Origin: Rana temporaria
Lineage: Eukaryota; Chordata; Amphibia; Anura; Ranidae
Reading direction: 5' to 3'
NCBI RefSeq assembly: GCF_905171775.1
Contig: NC_053497.1
Location: forward strand, 100,742,157 to 100,806,156
Length of the DNA stretch: 64,000 nucleotides
The notes beneath the pieces were generated by a model. That model was not told the DNA's origin. It saw only the letters and a list, made by a program, of their open reading frames with translations, and did not search any database. Both the position numbers and the translations under genes were made by a program. Shown here piece after piece: positions 32,981 through 44,212 of the stretch; position 1 is the stretch's first letter; each line of letters begins with the position of its first letter.

Positions 32981-33475
32981 ACAATATTGCGCTTGTGTAA
33001 ATAATAACAAAATAGCTGCAACAAATATTGTGACATATGACACAATAAAATAGTAATGATATAAGATGATAAGTTGCGCTCAAAAATCAATGCATAACAT
33101 GAACATAATAGTGCAAAAAGTGCTCATGAGTCCATTCAGCAACAAAGACTGAGTGAAAAAAAAAATGTTAATTAGATGAATGAACATCAATCTAAGGTGC
33201 TTATGCAGAGCAAAATCCAAAAAGAATCCCCCACCTTGTGACATCACCAACAATAAAGTCAGGATGTGCTCTTATCCCAAATAATGGACTCTCCATTATG
33301 GAAGGTCACAAAGGCATTTGGATATCCTAGCTGTAACAAGTGTCCAAAAACAGTGCACAGTAAATAAACAAATGCAAAGACAGGTCTGTGTATCCTCTGC
33401 CCAACCGGTTTCGTTGCAAATGGACTTCTTCGAGGGCATGTATATACCTATAGGTACCACATTACTGAGCAAGGG
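32981..33475 (-). repeat. retroelement-like repeat with hammerhead-like motif
   Basis: The AT-rich text with AGTGCAAAAAGTGCTCATG, ending at the motif at 33399-33437, resembles the non-coding sequence around 35.0-35.9 kb in style, including short words around GTGCAAA. There is no ORF. Confidence 0.45.
33399..33437 (-). ncRNA. hammerhead-like core motif (d)
   Basis: On the minus strand: GCCC, TCGAAGAAG, a short hairpin, CGAAACCGGTT, then GGGC closing the outer stem. The left core reads CTCGAAGA rather than CTGANGA. Confidence 0.35.
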
Positions 33476-34105
33476 GCATGGCTAAAGTTGATCATAGCGC
33501 TCTCGGTCCCGCTGGCGGTCTGTTTGTTATATCGCTCTGTAAATGCTGTTGTTACGTACCTGCCAGGTGAGCCTGACATGCAGTGGGAAGGCTTTCTCGT
33601 ACAACCCTGGCTCAAGGGCCACCGGTGTTGCAACAGTGGCCACAAGACCCTGGCGGTGTATTCGGTGCCAGGTTCGTCTTTGGTCTTGTCAGTTCAGCTG
33701 GTGCAGCAGGAAACAGAAAGAAGGCTGGTAGGTGCAGGGCTGGGGAAACACTGAATACGTAGTCGGACAAGCCGGGTTTGGTAACAGACAATCAGATGTA
33801 GGTATAGACGACAGGCAGAGAATGGTCAGGATACAGGCAAAGTTTGGCAACAGGATATCAAGCAGTGTAGAGCTGAGCGTGGTTGCAAGGCAGACCGGGG
33901 TCAGGATAACAGAGATCAATCGTAGTCAAACAAGCCGGGTCAAACACAGGAAACAAATCGGATCACAGGAACAGGAAGTCACAGGAACAGGAAGACACAG
34001 GAACAGGTATGAGCTGCAGATCAGACAGCAAAGACACAAAGCTGCTGAGGTGTTTAAATAAGGCAGCATGTTGCCAATCACTGAAATCAGTCTGCACTAT
34101 TAACC
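33476..34105. repeat. unclassified repeat with CACAGGAACAGGAAG tandem
   Basis: GC-rich text with AAGCCGGGTTTGGTAACAG and AAGCCGGGTCAAACACAGG. Three near-copies of TCACAGGAACAGGAAG occur at 33963-34008. The style is that of a vertebrate LTR or internal retroelement region, but no terminus was fixed. Confidence 0.45.
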
Positions 34106-34108
34106 TTA

Positions 34109-34434
34109 AGTCCCCATTCACATCTAGGCGTTTTGTCGCCTGTAGTGCGACGCCGCTGCCGCCAGAGGGATGAAAAGACATTGCCCTCTATGGAGATGGT
34201 TCACATCTCCACGCCTGCCGCCTGCCGCCTGTCGCCTGCCGCCTGAAAAAAGGTCCCGGACCTTTTTTTCAGGCGGCTTTCGGCGTTCGGGAACCATCTC
34301 CATAGAGGGGCACATCTAGGCGGACAATCGCGGCGTTTTGTCGCCGCAAATCGCGGTACAAAACGCCGCTATTTGCCGCCGCAATTCGCGGGACAAAACG
34401 CCGCAAATTTGTCTGCCTAGATGTGAATGGAGCC
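34109..34434. mobile_element. CATTCACATCTAGGCG-type MITE
   Basis: AGTCCCCATTCACATCTAGG at the left and CCTAGATGTGAATGGAGCC at the right are inverted ends, with TTA at 34106-34108 and 34435-34437. The interior has tandem GCCTGCCGCC and the hairpin GGTCCCGGACC. Confidence 0.88.
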
Positions 34435-34900
34435 TTAGGTGGCAGATGACAATTGTATAATGTTAATTCCCTTTTAGATGGAAAAAAATGGTGATTACGG
34501 TTTTATGCTATGTGGCCTCTGTGATTTATAGCTTTACCGGTGCAACATACACCCCTGCTGGTGAGACCTGTGGTTCCCATTACCTGGTCCTAATAGGAGA
34601 TCGCAGGTGATGAGCCTCCTGCTCAGTGAGCGCCATATAGACCTCCTATAATCTGGGGTCTAGTAATCTGGTAAGAAGCTGATGTTTATGTGGTGAAGGG
34701 ATCACAAGGAGTCACAAGGAAGTTCTTGAAAGACTTTCACTCATGCAGTTTGCACAGATTTAAGATAAAGTTTAGAATTCCACGCTATGGGCCTATAATA
34801 TGGCTGCTGCCTTACCTCAAAAATCCCACCAAAGTGAGGTATATAGGAAATGATAGAGGTATGAGTGCCGCTGCATAACAAATTATATGTGATACCCACA
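34435..34900. other. unassigned intergenic sequence
   Basis: No gene or repeat structure is recognised. Confidence 0.45.
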
Positions 34901-35910
34901 ATAAAAATTATACAAACTAAAAATAAATGAAAAAAATAAAATTTTATATAGTGACAGTGCGCTGTTTAAATACTATAGAGTGTATATCTTAAACCATTTT
35001 GTTATTTCTTAAAATGTATGTGACCCAAAAAAACGAAATCTGAGCAAAATAAAAAATGTGCACCATGTCTCCTTAAGAAAAGTACTTATATGAGATAAAT
35101 TATAATTTATCTCATATACATCCGCATATAACATAAAGTGCTTGACGTGACCAAAGTGCAAAGTACACATGTGCAAAAAAGAAGATTTCTTATGTTAAAT
35201 AGTTATGTATGAAAAACCATGAGTCCATATAAATGTTCCCAATCCAAATATAAGTATATAGACTGAGGGGTGAAGTAAGATGGCGCTTCTCCTGAAGACG
35301 TCACTCTGATGAAACGCGTAGGGTGGGGCTCAGAGCGTGATTGTGTCAATACGGTTTCGACTCTCTGGTCCGTGGAGCGCAAGGCGTTCCCAGACATACG
35401 GTTTAACTGAATGCTTTGATTCAAAAGTATTTTTTTGTAAGTGAGTTTTTAACGTTGCTACAATACATTGATCTACGGAATTTCACTATGAGACCCTTCT
35501 TTTGTTAACCCAACCCTATGTGAGTGTAATCATACACAAAGAGGAAGAGGAGGAGGAGACACTGGATATCACCCATAAGGATTGGAAAACATTTTGTATG
35601 TGGTGCCTTGACCCCTATCTGATAAGAGTATGAGTGATTTCCACCTATTCACCAGCTGGCTATATTTGCACAGAATTTTAAGCACAAGGCACTGTGCATT
35701 GGGAACATTTATATGGATTCATGATTTTTCATATATAGCTACTGTTTACTGTGTTACATAGGAAATCTTATTTTTTGCGCATATGTACTTTGCACTTTGA
35801 TCATGTCAAGCACTTTATTTTATAAGTAGATGTATATGTATATGAGATAAATGATATAACAGAATTGATGCGCATTTGCTTTTTGTTCAGATTTTTTATT
35901 TATTTTGGGT
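34900..35910 (+). mobile_element. element with long imperfect inverted arms around a hammerhead-like motif
   Basis: The left arm, about 35040-35250, and the right arm, about 35690-35895, are imperfect reverse complements. AAAGTGCAAAGTACACATGTGC, GAAAAACCATGAGTCCATAT and AAATGTTCCCAAT on the left match ATTGGGAACATTTATATGG, TTCATGATTTTTC and ATATGTACTTTGCACTTTG on the right. The roughly 440-base spacer holds the motif at 35290-35323 and no long ORF. The class is unknown; a non-autonomous retroelement is inferred. Confidence 0.6.
35290..35323 (+). ncRNA. hammerhead-like core motif (e)
   Basis: CCTGAAGA, a GTCA/TGAT hairpin, then GAAACGCGT and AGG, with a CCT/AGG outer stem. CTGAAGA and GAAAC both fit the hammerhead core. 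Confidence 0.45.
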
Positions 35911-36270
35911 ATAGTATTGGTAATTAATTTTTATGATTAATGATGATGAATTGTACATGATGAATTTTCCCATTTATTTACATGTTTTGCACAATTTGGT
36001 ATTTGCACATTTTATTTGCACATTTTATGGTATTTGATTAAAAGGCACAGCACAACTGTATTTGTTATTAAAAGGTAAGTGTATTTATTCCAGAAAATAC
36101 ATTTCCTGTCTCTTCTGCAATAAAAAGCCTGCCTTTTTGCAACTTTTATATTTATCCTTTTCCTTTAGTTCTACTTTTTACTGAATCCTCAGTTGGACTT
36201 TAGATAAAATGAGACACTGTAGCTTCCTAGAGAGTCTAATAATATTGACAATTACCCCGACTGTGCTCTG
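35911..36270. other. AT-rich unassigned sequence
   Basis: Low-complexity T-rich text. The segment around 36150-36175 (CCTTTAGTTCTACTTT) resembles the right end of a TTAA element near 63370. Confidence 0.45.
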
Positions 36271-37381
36271 AGTGCCCATTCACACCTGAGCGTTTTGTCG
36301 CCTGAAGCGCGACGCTCCAAAAAGCTAGAGGGGAAAAAATACTTTGGGCCAGATTCACGTAGAATCGCGGCGGCGTAACGTACACCGCCGCAAGTTTTCA
36401 TCGCAAGTACCTGATTCACAAAGCACTTGCGATGAAAACTACGCCCGCGGCCTCCGGCGCAAGGCCGGCAAATTCAAATGGGCGTGTGCCATTTAAATTA
36501 GGCGCGCTCCCGCGCCGGACCTACTGCGCATGCTCCGTTTCCTAACTCCCGCCGCGCTTTGCGCGCCATGACGTAATTTTTTCGAACGGCGACGCGCGTA
36601 GCGTACTTCCGTATTCCCGGACGTGTTACGCAAACGACGTTAAATTTTAAATTTCGACACGGGAACGACGGCCATACTTTAGACAGCAATACGTTTGCTG
36701 ACTAAAGTTAGGGCACCTAAAACGACGACTAACTTTGCGACGGGAAACTAGACTAGCGGCGACGTAGCGAACGCGAAAATCCGTCGGGGATCCGCCATAA
36801 CTCCTAATTTGCATACCCGACGCTGGTTTACGACGCAAACTCCCCCCAGCGGCGGGCGCGGTACTGCATCCTAAGATCCGACAGTGTAAAACTATTACAC
36901 CTGTCGGATCTTAGGGATATCTATGCGTAACTGATTCTATGAATCAGTCGCATAGATAGAAACAGGGATACGACGGCGTATCAGGAGATACGCCGTCGTA
37001 TTCCTTTTGTGAATCTGGCCCATTATTCTCAATGGAGATGGTTCACATCTCCACTCCAAAACGCCTGACGTGAATCGGGCGGTTTGGGCGTTTTTGAGCG
37101 TTTGTTGTTCCCATAGAAAGTAATGGAAACGTTTGTTTTGTCGCTTTAATCAATAGAACATTTCATCCAGGCAGAAGATAAAAAAAATCTACCAACATAG
37201 CAACAAGTGATGAAAAGATGATAATTTTTCCTATTGGCAAAATAAAAAACGTCGAAGTACAAAAACGTCGGACGACGCTTTATGCAAACGCGCAAATAAG
37301 CATGAATACGTGCGACAAAACGCCGGGAAAAAACGCCGGAAAAAACGACCGAATAAGCTACGCTCAGGTGTGAATGCAGCC
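36271..37381. mobile_element. CATTCACACCTGAGCG-type MITE hosting a GGGCCAGATTC MITE
   Basis: The left GTGCCCATTCACACCTGAGCG and the right CGCTCAGGTGTGAATGCAGCC are inverted ends, with TTA directly to the right. Bases 36346-37021 are the inserted MITE (GGGCCAGATTCACGTAG ... GTGAATCTGGCCC). Removing the insert joins two halves that are complementary around CTCTAGCTTTTTGGAG-like text. Confidence 0.85.
36346..37021. mobile_element. GGGCCAGATTC-type MITE (nested)
   Basis: The inverted ends are GGGCCAGATTCAC and GTGAATCTGGCCC. The right half (CTATGCGTAACTGATTC, GATACGCCGTCGTA) is found in opposite orientation in the copy at 55082-55772. Confidence 0.88.
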
Positions 37382-38560
37382 TTAATTGTAAAAATCTCAG
37401 TTGTGGGACAAATCTGCACATTGGTGACGTCCATCCTATTGCACTAGAAAGCAATTCGAACCACAAGAGTCCACCCAAAGCTGAAACACCAGTTCATGGT
37501 GGATTTAGCCTTTGATGCATTCAACTTGTAGCTTGTTAACAATCCTTTATCCCTGGCGATTCCCATGTGTATAGAATAGATGTCAGACTTGGCAGATTTA
37601 TTTTCAATGCTGCTGATCAAACAATTAGTGGTGAGACAAATCCCAAAAGGAGATTAGACACCAGATGTCATGAGACAAACATACACATAACTCTGATGTT
37701 CTGTGCCAGGGAGTCCACAGAAATGGCTTATTGCATGATCATGGCATATTTGTTGGTTACTAATTGCCAGAACTTCAGCAGTTACCATGTTAAATGGTCA
37801 TCAGGCCTTCCTATCATTGTCTGACATTGTATAATATGGAGAGATATTTCAGTGAACGGTATACATGATGATAAATACATTTTGTCACCTTTGTTTTTAT
37901 ATTTAGAGAATAAAAACTTAGACTAATTATTGTAATACATTTATAATGGGGCGGGGAATTGATTATTAAAGGGCAGACGTAGCGGGCGTTCCCAAGGGCT
38001 GTGTCTGATTTCTCTGCCCACGGATGCAGCAAAGTCTGTGTGATCTTTTTACGATATAACAAATTCCTCCTCCCTCTGCTTTTCATTTAAAATTGTGTTT
38101 GATGTAAGTGTGCTACAGATATCACCAGACTGTCATTCAGTCTGTAAGAATGAATCTTTTGGTGATAGTTTTTATTCTCGTTTTGATCATATTTCATAAG
38201 ACATCTGAGCTTTCATCAATACAGGAAGGTAGCATGGTAACTTGTGCTGAATCAGCTAAGCAGAGAGAGAGAGAGAAAATAACGAATTAATTGAATTCTA
38301 ACTAGTCTATTTGCCCATTCTTGTTTACTAAAATCTAATCAGGCCTTCTGTGAAAATACTCCCTTAAAATTCAGTGTAACTTCAACTGGTAAACTAAATG
38401 AGTATGGTAGGGGCACAGGAGTGCCCGTTGTAGCATTAGCATATTGGGCATTAGGTGTCACCATAGTAAGAGTCAGGAATCTTTTGTAGTGGGAATAGAC
38501 CAGGGGGAGTCAACCTTAAAGAGGTGAAGAGCTACATGCCTTCTGTAGTTGTGAATGAGC
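37382..38560. other. unassigned intergenic sequence
   Basis: No gene. An (AG)n run lies at 38262-38276. A 90-codon minus frame at 38086-37814 lacks motifs. Confidence 0.45.
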
Positions 38561-38564
38561 CCTT

Positions 38565-39228
38565 CTTAGGACTTTTTCACACATAAAGTTGGGGGGGGGG
38601 GGGGTAAAATCCTGTCGTTCACACTGCTGCGACCTGAAAGTCAGATGACTTATGCCACGTACACACGATCAGGTTTTTTTACCCGGCCAAAAGCACATCA
38701 GAATTCTGACGAAATTCCATCAGAGTAAAATAGAACATGTTCTATATTTAAACTCCGATAGAATTCATCAGGATTTCCGATGGATGTTCTCCAATGGGGC
38801 ATATACACGGTCGGAATTTCCTATGGAAAAAGTCCATCTGACTTTTCAGTCATTCCGAAATTCCGATCGTGTGTACGGGGCTTTAAGGTCTGGCTTTGCC
38901 AGGCGACTTGCTAGTGACTTAATTACTACTTTGATGCGACTTTAGAAGCGACTTTTGGCAATGCCTGGGTAATCCACCTGTAATGTCCAATCCAAATCAC
39001 ATCAATATAGATGAGGATCTGATTTGGAGGCGACCTCCGTCAAAGTCTATGGGCACAAGTTAGATAGCAGTTGCCTTGAAGTAGTACAGGAACCTTTTCT
39101 AAAGTTGGAGCTACTGCAGTAGTGCTAATTAAGGCAGCTCTCTTTGACTAACATGCGATTTCACATGGTATGCAAATTGGGGTCTCACAAGTCAGATCCC
39201 AAGTCGCGGCAGAGTGAACCGAGCCTTA
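38565..39228. mobile_element. probable MITE hosting a GTACACACGATC MITE
   Basis: Outer sequence starts ACTTTTTCACACATAAAG with a G run and ends AGTGAACCGAGCC before TTA. It is interrupted at 38653-38883 by an inner MITE (TGCCACGTACACACGATC ... GATCGTGTGTACGGGGC). The outer ends are weakly matched, so confidence in the outer element is lower than in the inner one. Confidence 0.55.
38653..38883. mobile_element. GTACACACGATC MITE (nested)
   Basis: TGCCACGTACACACGATCAG and the complement of GCCCCGTACACACGATCGG are its ends, with TTA on the left. The arms contain GGAATTTC/GAAATTCC complementarity. It lacks the AATGCTTCC core of larger relatives. Confidence 0.85.
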
Positions 39229-39856
39229 CCCTTGAATTTACACTTTTGATAGCCGTGCCAACTTTGTTCTTAAGTATATTGTAAAGCACCGGTTGTGAGA
39301 TGGGCCTCTCCCTCTCAAAAATCCCCTAGATCCCCCATTTCATTTATTGTAAAAGAAAAAGACTTGAAGAAGACCGGTCAACCATTTTAAACTTTTAAAA
39401 GTAAAAGTCCTGTGTAGCCATAAAAATGTTCCTGGTTAATTCCATTTACCAGGAAAACATATTTTGTGTGCCTGCCTGATCCTGCTCTTACTTTGTTACT
39501 AAGGGCACAACGTTCTGCCACCTCAGAGTGTGACTTGGCTAACTGCTGCCTCTCTTGCCACCTGAGAGTGTTTTGGTTGTCAGCAAGAAATCTTTTATTA
39601 GACAGAGGTATAGTAGCTGTTACTCTTGTACTTGATTTAGAGCATGCTTGGAATTTTGTGCGTCGGAATTGTCTACACACCTTCGTAATTTACAAGAACG
39701 GAATTTGTTGTCGGAAAATTTGAGATCCAGTTCTCAAATTTTTGTTGTCTGAATTTCCGATCGTGTGTACGCGGTATTCCTGTCTATGCTCTGCCAGTGA
39801 ATCACTTGAGCCAATCACTTGAGCCAACAATCACTTGAGCCAACAGTTGCCTCACC
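39229..39856. other. unassigned sequence with a MITE right end
   Basis: 39730-39777 ends TTCCGATCGTGTGTACGCGGTA, a MITE terminus whose left partner is not clear (perhaps near 39640). 39780-39850 has three near-copies of GCCAATCACTTGAGCCAACA. The 97-codon minus frame at 39680-39387 has no motif. Confidence 0.5.
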
Positions 39857-40317
39857 TCTAAAAAATTACGTTTTTTTTATGTCATTAAAAACTACCGTGT
39901 GTGGGCTTCAGAACATTTTTCGGGTTCTAAAAAATTGGCAAAAAAAAATTCGAACATGCTCTATTTTTTAACAACGTTTTTAACGTTGTCGTTTTTCGGG
40001 TTGTAAAAAATGGTCGTGTGGGCTTTGACGTCGTGAAAAATCTGCGCAAGGTCAAAAGCAACTTATGAGACTGGAGCGCGAATCGTCTTTTACTAACACA
40101 AAATCAGCTAAAGCAGCCCCAAGGGTGGCGCCATCCGCATGGAACTTCCCCTTTATAGTGCCGTTGTACGTGTTGTAGGTGACCGTGCTTTTCTAGAGCA
40201 TTTTTTTTTTCACGATCGTGTGTAGGCAAGACCGGTTTAATGATCAAGTCGAAAAAAAACTTTGTTTTTTCTAGAGCCTGAAAAACTTCCAGAAAAATTA
40301 TCGTGTGTACGCGGCAT
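39857..40317. mobile_element. MITE of the 6761-7321 family, left end truncated
   Basis: TCTAAAAAATTACG, ATGTCATTAAAAAC, TTGTCGTTTTTCGGGTTG and GCCGTTGTACGTGTTGTA follow the same order as in the complete copy. The right end reads CGTGTGTACGCGGCA. Confidence 0.85.
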
Positions 40318-40518
40318 ACGTTTTACAACATTTGTAGAAGCATATACTTCAAGTGCTTGTTGTAGAAGTCTCAAGTCGAGTCGAGAAGAGCTCTAATGTA
40401 AATCCTTCCCACTAACATTGGTATGGCAGGGAAAGAGCCTATCAACTTGTCAAGAACTCTGGTAGTGTCAATAGATGCTTCTGACGATGTCTTGGAGACT
40501 GACGGACAACTCTCTCTA

Positions 40519-40887
40519 GAACCTTGTACACACAATAGGTTAACCAGAGGACAACGGTCTGAAGGACCGTTGTCATAGGTTAACCGATGAAGCTGACTGA
40601 TTGTCCATCGCGCCTACACACCATAGGTTAAATAACCGATCGTGTCAGAACGCGGTGACGTAAAACACAACGACGTGCTGAAAAAAACAAAGTTCAATGC
40701 TTCCAAGCATGCGTCGTCTTGATTCTGAGCATGCGTGGGTTTTTAACCGATGGTTGTGCCTACTAACGATCGGTTTTGACCTATCGGTTACCAATCCATA
40801 GGTTAAATTTAAAGCAAGTTGGCTTTTTTTTAACCGAAGGTCCATCAGATCGATATCCTCTGGTTAACCTATCGTGTGTACGAGGCT
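40519..40887. mobile_element. GTACACACAATAGG MITE with GGTTAACC arms
   Basis: ACCTTGTACACACAATAGG and the complement of GCCTCGTACACACGATAGG are the ends. It shares GACGTAAAACACAACGACGT and AATGCTTCCAAGCATGCGTC with the MITE at 18649. Confidence 0.87.
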
Positions 40888-41155
40888 TAACTCTATACAA
40901 CAACAGGCACCTTCACTTGTCTCTCTTTAGAGTGTCGGAAGAGGCACCTTTTCAAGGCTCAGGACTATTCCTCCTTGCATCACACAACATGTTCCAAAGC
41001 TGGTTGAGGTGGTCATGCACCTAGCCGAATCTCGGGATTTCTCTGTGTCCTCTGTCAGTGCTCTTCTCCCTTCGGCGGACATGGGCATCCACGTTTGATG
41101 TTGTCCACACCTCCGCAATTGTAGTAGATCATTGAATTTTCTGACTGCACAGTAA

Positions 41156-41558
41156 TTCCCCGTACACACGACTAGCTTTGCCTACGAAAAAACTGCGATG
41201 AGAGCTTTTGGCTGGTAATTCCGACCGTGTGTATGCTCCATCGCAGTTTTTCCGATGGGAAAACTGCCGGGGGAAAAAAGAGAGCAGGATCTCTTTTTTT
41301 TGCAGTCAGGAAAAAATCCTACCAGGAAAACCATTCGTCTGTATGCTTTTCTGACGAAAAAACCCGCGCATGCTCGGAAACAATTTGACGCATGCTGGGA
41401 AGCATTGAACTTAATTTTGTCGGCTTGTCGTAGTCTTTTACGTCACCGCGTTCTTGGCAGTCAAATGTTCACTGGACTGCAAGGCAGGCTTGAGAGAAAT
41501 TCCGTCTGAAAAACCATAGTTTTTTTTTTACAGGAAAACCGGTCGTGTGTATGGGGCA
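41156..41558. mobile_element. GTACACACGAC MITE with AAAACTGC arms
   Basis: TTCCCCGTACACACGAC and the complement of TGCCCCATACACACGACC are the ends, with TAA at 41153-41155 and TTA at 41559-41561. The core (GACGCATGCTGGGAAGCATT) is the shared centre in inverse orientation. Confidence 0.87.
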
Positions 41559-41561
41559 TTA

Positions 41562-42111
41562 GAGTGACTTTTATCATCTTCCCAAGCTGCTCACTGATTC
41601 TTCTGAGCTAATGTCCACTGAAGTAGCCACCATGACTCCTACGCCAGACCCTAACCCCTGAATCTTATGATGATGCTTGAGATGTGGTGTTTCTCGGCAG
41701 CTCAACACCTAATTTATGGTGCTGGAGGAATCACATAGCTGGCAGGTGGCACCCAAGTACAATTGTCTTGTTTGTTTCTCCACAGATGCTCAATTCTGGG
41801 TCAATCTTGAAATAAGCACACACAATTACTTGCTTGAATTTTTTTCTTCTTTATGGGCGTGAGTGGGGCCTTGTGTCTAAATTTTGCCTAAGGCCTCACA
41901 AAGCCTAGAGCTGCCTCTGATAAGGGCTATACGAAACATATGTTTATATGGGACAACTACTACCTTTATGAACTGAATAGACTGTCTGATTTTTTTGAAA
42001 AAAGGCAGGTATGATACTCTTGTATCAGTTATATGAAGGGGATGTTTTACTTCCTTTTAATATATTAAAAGACCGTTACCAGTTAACGAATAAAAACTTC
42101 TACCAATATCT
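41562..42111. other. unassigned sequence with weak hammerhead-like motif
   Basis: No gene. 41914-41952 reads CTCTGATAAGGG, CTATACGAAACATATG and further, a degenerate member of the CTGANGA-hairpin-GAAAC series without a clear outer stem. Confidence 0.45.
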
Positions 42112-42115
42112 TTAA

Positions 42116-42608
42116 AGGAACACTAAAGGTTAGTTTTTTATTAGATCAATTGATTGCTGTAAGCTAGAGCATTTAAATATCACTTACCTCGTTTTCCCTT
42201 TTGACCTCCAAAATACAGTAATCCAGGTTTGAAAATGCCATTTCCTGTCTCTCCTCTTCTTGCTTTCCACCAGCATCTGAGCCGTTTTGCATGGTGGAAA
42301 GCAGAATGTGCTCACCCCCTCCCTATGACTACAGCCCTGCGTGAAGATGCTCTCTTATCCCTCACAGGCATGGAGGCTAAGCCTAATGGGAACTGTAGTT
42401 CCCATTAGGCTGTGATGTAGCAAGAATGAATGTGCACCGCAAACCAGGAAGTCAGTGAGAATAATGATTCAGGAGTGACGGAGGTGAATAAAACAGCTCC
42501 ATTTCAACAGGTATCAAACTAGTTATAAAGCAAAACATTACTTTTTACTTTATCAGCTACTGTCAGACTTTAATTTAAGAGGAAAATATTTTTGTCTTTA
42601 CAACCCCT
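42116..42608. mobile_element. TTAA-flanked MITE (AGGAACACTAAAGG end)
   Basis: TTAA at 42112-42115 and 42609-42612. The left AGGAACACTAAAGGTTAG and the right GTCTTTACAACCCCT are diverged inverted ends. It contains the short hairpin CCTAATGGGAACTGTAG/CTACAGTTCCCATTAGG-like palindrome near 42385-42415. Confidence 0.82.
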
Positions 42609-42612
42609 TTAA

Positions 42613-44196
42613 GTACGCCACGCATTACAGACTCAGAGCTCAAAAATCCAACTGCAGCATAAACACTCTAAAATACTATCCTCACTACATTGAAGAAGAT
42701 ACTGATTTATGGAAGTGAAAGAGCTCAGGGGATCCAGTGGCGATTGGGTCTGAGAGTCTAGCGAGAGACTGGAAGGTCAGTGAGTGAAGACCTACAGTGA
42801 AAGACTGTAGAGTGCGAGGAGAACTATTCTGTGTTACCAATAGTTAAGTACAATACCATTAGTGACTGTTACAAGATTTGTTGCCATAGGAGACAGTGGT
42901 CCTACCTATACAGAAGTGGTATCTGGCTGGAGGCCCTTCCACTGTATAACTGTCTACCTATAGAAGTCTCAAAGTCTGCCAATTATCATTGCATCCACCT
43001 AAGGGTGTCCTGGCCCTAACCCAGCTCTCCCACAGATCTGTTAAGATACAATAAATTTGTTTTGCATTCAAAAAGTGTCTGGCGCACATCGCTCCATCTT
43101 GCATCACACCCACCATGCCTTGTAACCTACTCTACAAAGACGGATGCCAGCTATCCCTGACTCTGGAGGTCACCTTTAGGCCTTTGGAGGTTCAGGACCT
43201 TGCTACGTATTTATTTAAAACAGATCTTTATTTTTATATGAAATAATTTTGTTCTCTTCTTGTTTGGTTTTTCCTCACTTTTCTCACAAACATCTCTGCC
43301 CAAAATTCATTTGATTGTTAACTAAATTCTGCTCACGTGTTTACTTGGTTTTATAGAAAGTACTCATTCATGGCCAAAATCACCAGATTACTGGGTTTGA
43401 GGAAAGTACAGAATCAAAATGGTTGCAGCTCACATTACATGTAGTATATGGATGCTGGGCTGCCTGTATGTGCCATAGTTGCCTATGTCTTTGTTGCACG
43501 TCCCCCACAAGGGCCTCTGTATTTTGGGTCTTTCTCCCACACAGCTAGTAGGCAACAGGAATTTTCACACTTTCACCAGAGGCTCAATAATCAGCACAAG
43601 GGATTTGGGTTTGTTTTGATTATTTAAAGAGATGAACTTGGATAGGAAATAGGGATGCATGGGATTCCAAGAACCGAGCGGCACCCCAGCATGATATGGT
43701 TTAATGTTTTATCACATGTGTATATGGGAAAGTGTTAGCGGCTCACATATAGTTTAGTACACATAGCAGCATGCACGGTTTTGTATACACTGATATGCCA
43801 TGAACTGAAAAACTTTAAACAAACGCTTGAGAACTTGGTAATTTTTCTGACTGCTATAAGCTAACCCTAATGATGTTGCCCATGCATGAGAGCAGCAGTG
43901 CAGATAAAATAGCAACAAAAAGATTCCAAAATGAAGTTGCAAGTGCAGCTTCTGGTGGAAATACTAAAGAACCTGGCAACTAAAGTCCCAAGCTAGAAAA
44001 ATTTGGAGTGCTTCTGGCTGCTTGGCACTGGCTCTAAGCTGTCCCCTGGTCCCAGACATGTAAAGTACTGTCCTCTCTGTAGCCTTGGGGTATGTTGAAA
44101 TTGCAGGTACTCATACGGTCCTTTTAAGAGACTCCTTGGGTTGTGGTGGCTTCTGCACTGGCACACTTCTGCACAGGCTTGGTCCTGGGTTCCAGG
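42613..44196. other. unassigned sequence, possible LTR fragment
   Basis: No coding support. 42790-43100 ends with an AATAAA near 43050 followed by GCATTCAAAAAGTGTCTGG, which suggests the R-U5 part of a retroviral-type LTR, but no boundaries were found. Confidence 0.4.
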
Positions 44197-44212
44197 ATGT
44201 CTTCAGCTAAGC

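Noticed and set aside
32624..33043. 139-codon minus-strand ORF with hydrophobic N-terminus
   Set aside because: The hydrophobic stretch is encoded by A- and T-rich low-complexity DNA including an 18-base A run; no homolog pattern recognised.
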